Shown here: positions 6,293-14,010 of the stretch, piece by piece
Position numbering within the stretch: position 1 is the stretch's first letter
How the letters are laid out: every line of letters starts with the position of its first letter
Source of the DNA: Bodonicaedibacter sp963693005
GTDB lineage: Bacteria > Pseudomonadota > Alphaproteobacteria > UBA6184
Assembly (NCBI GenBank): GCA_963693005.1
Contig: OY843696.1
Location: 1-16,877, forward strand
Length of the DNA stretch: 16,877 nt
Reading direction: 5' to 3'
Translations under genes and position numbers: made by a program
Notes under the pieces: generated by a model
Databases searched by the model: none
What the model saw: only the letters and a program-made list of their open reading frames with translations
What the model was told of the DNA's origin: nothing

Positions 6293-9010
6293 CCGGTAAC
6301 AACGGTGATATCAAGCACGTAGATCCCACCGCTTGGGAGGATGACAAGGACATCGGGGCCTTCGACAGCACGAGAGAGAACTTTCGGGAAGTGGGACTTG
6401 AGATTGGTGGTCGCGTATAATCCATGCATGTTGAGAACACGCACCATTCCGGAAGCGGTCAGGTTGTGGCGCGTCAGGTGGAAAGATTTGCTGCAGGTGG
6501 AGCAAGTGAGCGCGTGGTCCACGTCCGCTGGCTCGTCACGACAGATCGCTGCAATCGACATGGGTATGTTGAGAAGCATACGGGCAGCGAACATAAACTC
6601 TTGGTCAGACAGCTCGTCGCGGGCATCGTGTGGGAAGTGGGAGAGCCAGAACGGTTGGTTTTGGTGACTGGACTGTTCGTGGTATGCAATGAGGATGTCT
6701 CTCTTCACAGAAGTGTTGCGCCCGGTTTCGGTGCGTCGCCACGCGTCGGTCAGCAACTTGTCAAAGACTTGCATCGCCTCTTTTGGATTGTTTTCAAAGG
6801 CAGCACGATGAGTCAGTTTCCAGTGTGCGATCCCGAACCCGCCAACGGCTAGTGGAGCGTAAAGCTGCATGCGTTGGGCGTCGGTGAGGTCGGGCTTTTT
6901 CAGCACCCAGGCGGCGTAGTCGGAGTTCGTCACAGATACTGCCGCAGCGACTTCTTCCATGAGCGCGGGGCGGGAGCAGGCGAAGGCGTGGTGCCAGCGC
7001 CGCGAAGTGAGACGGATGAGGTTCAGAGCATACTGCGGTCGGAGTCGATGTAGGACCTTGTGGAGCAGGAGTTCAGCTTCAGAAAGACGTTCGAAATCTG
7101 TTGGCTTCGCTTTCACGGAGTCAGCAGCAATGTAGCCGCCGAGGAAGATGGTCGACTGAGAGACGCTGATTTTCGTTGCATCAAAGTATCCGAAATGCTG
7201 CTGGGAGCAGACAATTTTGCTCTTTTCGCCGATGAAGGGGAGGTTGATTGCGGCAAATTGGGAATTGATCTCAGCAACGAGCGTCGACAGCTTGTCGGGC
7301 TCACAGAAAATCGCAACATCGTCAGTGGCGCATCGAAGATACGCGGCGTGCTTTCGAACGAGAGGTGCGGTCACCGCCGCAAAGAAGAGAGAAGATGGAA
7401 CCGATCCTTGAGTTTCACCACAGTGAATCGAGTATTCCTGCATGGCAGCCGCCCCGTTGAACCAGACGGCTGTGTTGTTCGTGTACTCGAATCGGAAGAG
7501 ACCGACCAGCTCTGGGCAGTTTTCCTTGATGAAGTCGAAGATCGCTTGCCGAGAGATGTTGTTGAACGCACCACTGCAGTCACCAATGAACACCGCCAAG
7601 TTACGATCCAGCGCTACTTGCACGTCCTTGACCGTTGATCGAATGCCATCGAATCTCGCGACGGCTTGCTCCTGCGGAATGAGCTCACGGATCCTGCGTC
7701 GAGAGTGTTGCAGCATGAGGCGCCAGGAGACCTTGATCCAGAAGTCGCCAACCGCCACCGGTCTGATTTTGCCATTCGGTTTGACAAACGGGATTAGAAT
7801 ACCCGTGGAGTGCAAGGTCCGGAGTGATGAGTCCAGTTCGTCCCTGCAGATCCTCGTGATATGGGTGTCGACAAACACACCGCACATCGGATTGAAAAGG
7901 CATGGCAGCATCAGTTCGCGGGTCCATCCGGTGATTCCTTTGGCTTTCATGCGGCCGCACGCCTTGACGGCGGCAATCACTCGGGCGCGTCTGGCATGGG
8001 AGACAGCCGGCGCGTCGGCAGACAAGTCAGTAATCGTCTGGGCATGAGGGTTGAGCTTGCGTTCAATCTCAGCGGAGTTTTCAGCGGAGAAAGGAGCGAC
8101 ACCGGTGCGCGCAAAACACTCGAGCGCCTTCCGCCCGCAGCCCTTCCGAATCAGCGATTCTGCCTTCTTCGCACTGCGATCAACAGAAATCTCGATGTCA
8201 GGTGGAGGAGTTTGGTCGTCGTCATCATTTTGAGAACGTAGATTGTGTGTTCTTTTCGCCACACTTACGGACGAGCCGTCAGGGTGGGTGGTGGTGATGA
8301 TTTCCTCGGTTTGTGTGACCACGTTGGTCGTGACATCCTGAGACTGAGAGACTGAGACCGACATCGCAGCAGCATCTTTGAAGAACTGAGTGAACAGACG
8401 AACACGGTCCGCCCGAGAGCTGACCAGTCGAGTGAGGCGTTGACAGAGCTCATGGACAGGGTTCCTCGTGTTGCGTCGGAGGAAGAAGATCGGAGCACAC
8501 GTGGCCATGATGAAGTAAGACTCTTTCTCGCAGTCAGATGCTGTGTTCGGCGGGTTCAATGCATCCTGGCAGCAGGCCGCAAACACGAGTGTCCAGATCG
8601 GGATGGCTCGCGCCGGTAGACTTGTCCAGGTGGTGTACTTCGTTTTCCGGATTTGTTGGACCGCTTCGTTAAACGAGAGGTTGGCGACATTCACCACGTC
8701 GACGACGTCAAGATTTTGCACGGCCATTGTCTGCCGATTGTCCAGAGCGGCGTTGCAGCATTCGTCCGCAGCTGCGTTGCAGCCACGTGGCACCCATCGG
8801 AAAGCAAAATTTGTGCGTTGGTGTGTCTTCATGTCTTTGACTGCCTTCAGAAGTTGTGTTTGCTCGCGTTGGTACGACACGTGATCATCTGGACATTCGC
8901 TAATGGCCGCCGCAATAGCGCCGGCGTTGTCGCCTAGAATACAGATCTCAGGGAATTTGTGGGACAACGCAATGTAGATGGCGAGAGTCGATGCCATCGC
9001 ACGCAGTGAG
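6280..9010 (-). CDS. RT polyprotein: RNase H C-terminal half, RT, zinc motif, RLE N-terminal half
   Basis: The longest coding frame in the window. The first residues after a frameshift near 9000 give the second half of RNase H, with ILGDNAGAI and the final aspartate in NAAADECCN. A linker with acidic and Ser/Thr-rich stretches follows. RT motif A is FIGDCSGAFNN (near 7560-7590), motif B GETQGSVPSSLFF (near 7380-7425) and motif C CATDDVAIF (near 7305-7332), with both catalytic aspartates kept. The thumb follows. Near 6490-6550 comes a Cys/His knuckle (CRDEPADVDHALTCSTC, then RHN). The endonuclease start EGPDVLVILPSGGIYVLD is near 6305-6360. The ATG near 9135 is out of frame with the RNase H first half and is not the natural start. 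Confidence 0.8.
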
Positions 9011-9622
9011 CTCGGCAGCATTGTTGGTCTGGGCAAAGGGAAGCACTTTTCCAATGTGTAGGCCGCCCTCCCACGCGACCCACACGCCGCCCGACGCACG
9101 AGCGTTTTGTCGTCCATTTCCACGGCATGCACCATCGAAGTAGATGTAGAGAGTAGTTTTTGATTCGATTGACTGATTTACTTTGCGCGCGAGCTCTTTG
9201 AGCTCGTCTTTGATCGTTGAGACAAATTCGTCGTATTCCTTGTTCGAACGGGTTGATTGTTTCGCCCGGACGGCCCGGCGGGAGGCAAGAACGTCTGGGG
9301 AGGCTGTTTGTTGAACAGCAGGATTGAGGGAAGTCTCTTGAGGAGTTGAGGGCCTTTGATTTCTTTTCGTCTTTGTTTTACTTTTGTTGGTTGTTTGAGG
9401 AGCAGTTTGATCAGCATCAGAAGAGATCACGACAGACTGGGGAGCGTTCGCGGTAGCATCGACAGACTCTGTGGCTTGATTTCGAGTTCTGCTACGGAGA
9501 TTGTAGCGCCTTTGCATTTGCTCTTCATGATCGTCATCGTCAGGGATACCAGAGGGACCGCTGTTCGACGACGCCGTTACGTCGAGGCCTGGGCCGCGGC
9601 GCTGTTGCGCTGCTTCGCCCAC
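9003..9622 (-). pseudogene. N-terminal region of the RLE element with first half of RNase H
   Basis: From the ATG at 9517 the protein begins MQRRYNLRSRTRNQ. It then has a long Ser/Thr/Gln/Lys-rich disordered stretch, and near residue 120 of that start enters RNase H with LYIYFDGACRGNG, GGVWVAWEGG and QTNNAAELTA. These carry the first catalytic Asp and the Glu. Coding leaves the frame at a tandem CGCA/CGCA (plus 8998-9005). Removing one 4-bp unit joins AAELTA to MASTLAIYIALSH and restores a complete RNase H. The frame remains open upstream to 9622, but only through a GTG and over the end of the unknown gene. A 4-bp duplication is therefore the likely inactivating lesion, unless it is an assembly error. 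Confidence 0.7.
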
Positions 9623-10574
9623 GAGGTGCTGATGATGAAGGTACTGGCATCCATGTCAGTGGTCGTCGTCAGGTCGTCAGACATGTTCAGCGGGGACACC
9701 ATGCAGCCAAGCTCCTTGATGAGGTGGGCGCACCCATCGGCGTAGGGAGAGTCCTTCTCGACCTCGATGAGGATCAAGTCAGTGGAGTTCTTCTCAGCCT
9801 TCTTGGCCGACAGCTGCGTCAGGATCTTGTTCATCTTGGCAACCGACACGATCGACGACTTGGTGCCGTGCGGCGTCACGAGGAGACGGGTGTTGCGGGG
9901 TTTCATCGTCGTGTTGACCGGGTAGATGGTGAACGGGTTCACAGCTTTGCCCTGGGTCGGCGCGTGGTGGAGCATGCGCACACGGTCGGAGCACAGCACA
10001 GCAGACGCGATGAACGGCTTGAACTGAGAATCGGCCATGAAGTCAGCAGCAGGTCAGCATCGATGTTGAAGTTCACAGGGTCGCGGGACTTGACCAGGAC
10101 GCCGAAGCCCAGAACCACAGCGTAGACCGAATGCTTCTCGGTCAGGGACTTGGCAAACAACAAGCGCTCTTCGGGAGACATGCCGTAGCGGCAGTTGATG
10201 AAAGCTCCGCTCAGGTCGTGCGTGATCAGGTACTCCGGCATGACAAGCAGGTTCTGCTCCCGCGAGATCTTGCCGGCGTCGAAGTCGCTCTTCTGGATCT
10301 TGAAGGTGATGGGCTGGATCTTGCTTGTGCGCATCATGATAGCACCAACTGGCGCGTACTCCAGCTTCGCGTGCTGAGCGATCAGCGTCATGTCATCATC
10401 TTCGTCGAGCGCGCCCGCGGCTCCGGCGGCCGGGTTGCCTTGCACAAATTGCTCATTCAGCACATTGACGTTCGGCTCGACACCAACATTCTTGCAGCTG
10501 TTGATGTCCTCAAAGAAGACCACTGTCTTTCCAGTTTTGCGGATGTCGAAGATGGTGGTGGCGCAGCTCTGCAT
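9577..10574 (-). pseudogene. unrecognised protein in two frames
   Basis: Frame one runs from the ATG at 10574 (MQSCATTIFDIRKTGKTV, FFEDINSCKNVGVEPNV) to DPVNFNIDADLL near 10050. Frame two then continues from about 10050 (ADFMADSQFKPFIASAV) to the TAA at 9577-9579. Together they give about 330 residues of smooth, codon-like sequence, so one gene with a single indel at a CTGCTGCTG run is likely. I do not recognise the family. It contains no RT, YR, DDE or zinc motif; I see HDLSGAFINCRYGMSPEER and LLVTPHGTKSSIVS. Its 5' end abuts a truncated RT at a C-rich run near 10585-10592. Its 3' end abuts the RLE element. It could be a host gene, an extra ORF of a YR element or a viral relic. Confidence 0.5.
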
Positions 10575-10591
10575 GACGCGGGGGGGTCGTA

Positions 10592-11109
10592 GTCACGGCC
10601 GAGCCACTCCTCGCGCGTCTTGACCATGCCGTTGACGATCTCGTCGGTGACCTCCTGCTTCTCGCCCAGCTCGTTGACGGTGACGGAGGCGCGGATGGCT
10701 CGCTCCAGGATCTCCTTCATTGCTGCTGCTACCTCTTCGCGGGTCTCGCCCGCTACGCGAATGTTGTCGACGTAGACATTCGTATCGACGTTGTGCCCAG
10801 GTACGTGCGCGATGATCGAGGCAATAGTCTGCGCTACGAACACGGCCTGCCGCTGCCCCATCGGGAGCCGCGTGCAACGGTACCACTTCTGATTGCATTG
10901 GAAGCGCATCATGCGGCTCACGTCGAGTGACAAGAGGATTTGATCAAAGAACGCCTTGAAGTCACACTGCGCCTGGTACTTCTGACGCAGGGCGGTGGCG
11001 TCGGCTTCCATCGGTGTGCTGAGGACGGTCTTCGGCGACTCCAGTTTGGAAATGAATTCGTTGATCAGCTCGGTCTCCTTCAGGACGCGGAGACGGTGCT
11101 TGTGATGCT
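10592..11109 (-). pseudogene. family-2 reverse transcriptase, palm region
   Basis: The fragment encodes HHKHRLRVLKETELINEF, then motif A CDFKAFFDQI (near 10940-10970), motif B LPMGQRQAVFVAQ (near 10830-10870) and motif C VYVDNIRVAG (near 10770-10795), ending at EEWLGRDYD. The gene order after a tyrosine recombinase and the motif style fit a VIPER/DIRS-like RT. Motif C has Asn where most RTs have the second Asp. The fragment at 2946-3340 has the same residue, so it is ancestral to the family here. The 5' end is cut by the interspersed repeat and the 3' end by a junction at a poly-C run. Thumb and RNase H are missing. Confidence 0.8.
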
Positions 11110-11456
11110 CCGTTGTCACAGAGCACCTTGTGTGCCTCTGCCCCTGATGACCTCCTCACTTACACGATGTTCCAGTAACAGTCCTCACTTACACGATGTT
11201 CCAGTAACAGTCCTCACACGATGTTCCAGTAACGAGTTCAGTGATTCACACAACAAAAACAAGCTCAAGGGATTGCCCATGGTGCGTGTCGACCTGAATG
11301 TGTTGGGTGTCTCAGCCATTGCGCAACAAACGCCAGCTGGCGTATTTTCCTTGAGCGTTTCCCTCTGATTTTTTTTTGAACTTTTGTACTGGCCTAAAAG
11401 TCCTTCTTTCGATTGACCCACACTCCGTTCTAACCATGTGGGGCAAACATCCTTCC
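11110..11456 (-). mobile_element. short interspersed repeat, copy 2 (inside family-2 RT gene)
   Basis: Inverted copy of the 318-bp repeat at 5171-5488, with the same outer ends (GGAAGGATG to GTGACAACGG on the minus strand). It is longer because of an internal tandem repeat. It lies between the N-terminal RT region (11483-11910) and the RT palm (10592-11109), so it interrupts a gene as copy 1 does. The two copies have different flanking DNA, which sets their ends well. Confidence 0.75.
11150..11234 (-). repeat. 29-bp tandem repeat, about three units
   Basis: On the plus strand two full units of CCTCACTTACACGATG plus TTCCAGTAACAGT are followed by a third, shortened unit lacking a few bases (CCTCACACGATG). 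Copy 1 of the host repeat has a single diverged unit at the matching place. The units are contiguous, without spacers. Confidence 0.8.
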
Positions 11457-11482
11457 GCCTAAGTTGACCCTGAGGACCCTCC

Positions 11483-11910
11483 TCATGTGCCGTGAGTGCC
11501 TCCCAAGAGTGTTGGTGTTTCCTGTAGCTCATGGACTCCTAGGGCCGGTGGGTCAGCCCGCAGGAAGATGTTGACCGTGCCCAGGACATCCTCCGCTGCG
11601 ATCTCAACCGCGTGTCCTGCGTCGATGAGCGCGTGCAACGCGCGTGTCTTGATCTTGGCGATCGTTCGGCGTCCCCGCACCTTCGGGACATTCTTGTACG
11701 TGTCGAGTTCAAGAATCCAACGGCGGGCCTCGATCCACTTCTCTTGGAAAGGTGTGTCCTTGGCCAGCTCGTCGATGATGTTCAGGAGGAGCGTCTTGAT
11801 TTTCTTGATGTGATAATCGTAGGTGCTCGTGTCTTTGGGTAACCCGAGCTCGCTCCACGTCGGTGCTTCGATGCCTAGTTTGTCGAGGAACTTTGGACGA
11901 CTGCCGCCGT
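11483..11910 (-). pseudogene. N-terminal region of family-2 RT ORF
   Basis: This frame overlaps the end of the recombinase and reads RPKFLDKLGIEAPTWSELG, then KIKTLLLNIIDELAKD and AVEIAAEDVLGTVNIFLRAD, to a TGA at 11483. It is smooth, helical coding sequence lying between the YR stop and the RT palm, so it is taken as the segment before RT motif A. No ATG starts it: overlap with the YR ORF suggests translational coupling or frameshifting in the intact element. A second frame carries EALTAHEEGPQGQLR up to the inserted repeat, so a small frameshift probably lies before the insertion. Assignment is by position. Confidence 0.5.
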
Positions 11911-12692
11911 CATCAGCGCCTCCGCTGCCGCTGTGCCCTCCTTCGCAAGCGCCTGGGCGAGTTTCCCCCACCCCAGGTACCGACGGAGCGTCGCCTCGCG
12001 GGTGTGACCGGAGTACTCCATCAGCGTCGCCATCGACACCCCGTTGGCCGCCATGGTCTGCAGCGAGCCGCGTCGGATCGACCGGTTGCTGAGAGCCGGG
12101 TTGGCGTCCCGGAGTGCGAGCCGCACTTGCGTTGTCAAAGCTGCGCGCTGCTTGAACGGCCACACCCAGCTCTTGCCATAGACGGTCGCGAGGTACTTTG
12201 TCAGAATCTCGCGGTGCTCGTCCGGCAGCTTCGTGTGCACCGTCCATCCGCCGCGGGCATGGACAGTCTTGCCGCGCTTGAATGTCACCAGCAGGTGACC
12301 GTCGCTGCGTACTTCGACGTTCTCCTTCTTGAGCTGCAGAATGTCGCAGGTTCGACCCGCCGTGTACCACGTCATCACGAGTAGCGTCGCCAGGTCGAGA
12401 CGGTCCGAGTCCACCGCCTTCTTGACCGCCTTCGCGGCCTCCTGCTTCTGCACTGCCGTCGGTACTTCCGCGTCGCCCTCCTTCGTCGCGACCTCCGCAG
12501 CCCGCATGGACTGCTGCCACGTCTTGGAGAGGTTCATGTTCACGTCGATGTCCGCATTGGTGAAGGCCTTCAGGGAGTTGAGGGCGCCCGTCCACGTCGC
12601 CATGTTGCGGTGAAGTGTCTGTGGCATCCACTTCCGCTGCAGGTACAGGTACACTGCCGCCTCCGCCATCGCCTCGTCGAGAGGGGCGTCCA
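11875..12692 (-). pseudogene. family-2 tyrosine recombinase, catalytic portion
   Basis: From the breakpoint at 12692 the minus strand encodes DAPLDEAMAEAAVYLYLQRKW, the core-binding helices, and the catalytic domain: Arg box AGRTCDILQL (near 12337-12360), Lys region FKRGKTVHARGGW, second box NRSIRRGSLQTMA (near 12066-12092), SGHTREATLRRYLGWG with the His and the nucleophile Tyr (near 11970-12017), and the stop at 11875. The HxxR box reads RSIRR, so Arg replaces the usual His. The ATG near 12669 is internal; the true N-terminus is encoded by blocks at 12691-12889 and 12890-13322 that now point the other way. All other catalytic boxes are present, but as arranged the gene cannot make a full-length protein. 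Confidence 0.85.
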
Positions 12693-12889
12693 GGGCCCCA
12701 GCACCGCGACGCTCCCGCCGGCGCTGGGGTACAAGGGCAGCTGGCTCAAGGGAGTGAAACCGCTGGACGACTGGGAGAACTCAATTCAAGCTCTTCCGCA
12801 GGCCGGCGTGACGCGCAAGACGTGGCAGGATCGCATCAACGCGCTCAAGACCATGCAGGCGGCGTTCAAGGAGATCGGCGACGAGTGGA
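12691..12889 (+). pseudogene. inverted block of YR2 gene (GPST to GDEW)
   Basis: These 199 bp correspond to 4719-4917 of the other copy, in plus orientation, and encode GPSTATLPPALGYKG to AAFKEIGDEW. Their end matches exactly the base before which the catalytic portion (11875-12692) begins in the contiguous copy. Two bases, CA, are shared at the 12691-12692 junction. The block has been flipped relative to the rest of the gene with no net loss at that breakpoint. Confidence 0.85.
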
Positions 12890-13322
12890 CGACAAGGTGA
12901 ACGCCGACGCCGTTGTGACAGGCGATGAGGCGCGCCCCACGGGGGAGCGCATCAAGCAGCGTCGCTGCATGGAGTGTAACACGGTCCACACTGAGCTGAC
13001 GTGTCCGACCTGCGACAAGCGCGAGAAGGATCAGCGCGAGAAAGAAGCCGCCGCCAAGAAGACCCGTGACGAGCGCAAGAAGAAGGAGCAGCAACAACGC
13101 CGCGACGAGAAGGAGAAGAAGGAGAAGGAGGAGCGCGAGCGCGAGAAGAAGCGCCAGGAAGCGAAGAAGTCCGCCCAGCAGAAGCCTTCGACGAAGGAGA
13201 ACCAGCCCGACAAGCCCGACAAGCCCGACAAGCCGGCGCAGAAGCAGTCCCGCCACGGCGACGCCAAGGTCATGGACAAGGACAAGCTCGCCGCCCGCAA
13301 GGAAGCCAAGTCGAGTTTTCAG
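12890..13322 (+). pseudogene. inverted block of YR2 gene: zinc-ribbon and KE-rich N-terminus
   Basis: This block encodes DKVNADAVVTGDEARP and a CX2CX8CX2C motif (CMECNTVHTELTCPTC, near 12967-13015). A long Lys/Glu/Arg-rich helix follows, then three PDK units, then DKDKLAARKEAKSSFQ, which in the other copy (4676-4720) leads straight into GPST. It is therefore the N-terminal part of the family-2 recombinase ORF or of a gag-YR fusion. It now follows, rather than precedes, the GPST block on the plus strand, and it ends where minus-strand coding of the upstream ORF begins. The zinc ribbon and basic helix suggest nucleic-acid binding, by composition only. Confidence 0.75.
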
Positions 13323-13882
13323 AGCCATGACGGTCGCCTGCATACGGGCGGGAAAGGAAAGGAACTTCACTTTTGGGGAGTACGGAGAAGACTTTGAGGT
13401 CAGACTCCTTGAGCGAGAGGAACTTGCGGAGCGCTTGTGGCACCTGGTCGCGAGCCGTTGCAATGAGAGCCAACGTCGCCTGCTTGAGGTTGTCGCCGGT
13501 GCGCCAGTTGTGCGACATGATGTACACAAAGCGAAAAGAAGGCGCGCGCGCTCTCGACGTCCTTGTTGTTCTTTGTCAACGCGTTCAGCGCCTCATGCAT
13601 TGCCTGGTAGTTTTGAGCGCGCATCATCAGCTCGGTGACGCCTACGTCCTTCGACGGAGTGAGGGCGCAGCGCATCTTTTCCTTGAAAGCTCGGCAACGG
13701 TCTGGGTCTTGAACCATAGCATCTGCTTCTTCGGCGAGGTCGTGCACGAGTGACAGCTCCTTGATGGGTCCACTCTTCTCATCTTCTGTCTGGATGCGCA
13801 TCACCTCGTCCTGCTTGATGCCGTGCAGGAAAGCGAATGTGTGGGCGTATACAGCCAGGCGCTTCTCGGCAGTGGCCGGCAT
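13323..13882 (-). pseudogene. upstream (gag-like) ORF of the family-2 element, frameshifted
   Basis: The ATG at 13882 opens MPATAEKRLAVYAHTF, then FLHGIKQDEVMRIQTED, to SARAFF near 13540. A one-base shift then continues as VYIMSHNWRTGDNLKQAT to LSRPYAGDRHG at about 13323. The combined product of about 185 residues is helical, without enzyme motifs. It sits immediately upstream of the recombinase segments, where VIPER-like elements carry gag, so a structural role is a reasonable inference. It may have been one reading frame with the zinc-ribbon block before that block was inverted; joining them directly does not give a clean frame. It shows no clear similarity to the family-1 gag-like protein. 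Confidence 0.5.
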
Positions 13883-14010
13883 GGGAGATGTCGTCGGGTG
13901 TCGAAAAGGACATGGGGACGGTGCTGGGCGGTGCGTGCGACCACCATAGGCGTATGCACCCGGCGTGGCGTCACCCCCCCCGCGGCGGCGACAGGTCGAA
14001 CTGAGGTTGA
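13883..14010. other. non-coding boundary between YR element and Tc1 copy
   Basis: GC-rich leader upstream of the gag-like ATG, with a run of nine C near 13975-13983. No motif is recognised. The Tc1 homology starts abruptly at GACCTGCGC near 14010. Confidence 0.4.

Noticed and set aside
11150..11234. CRISPR-like array
   Set aside because: The units are directly adjacent with no spacers, and lie inside an interspersed repeat in eukaryotic transposon DNA.
11911..12631. Upper part of the minus-strand frame beginning near 12631
   Set aside because: It is a shifted-frame shadow of the recombinase. Only the part below about 11910 has its own coding character.
11875..13322. Ciliate-style scrambled germline gene
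   Set aside because: Junction repeats are only 0-3 bp, the SL signal points to Euglenozoa, and the scrambled gene is itself a transposon gene. Rearrangement is more economical.
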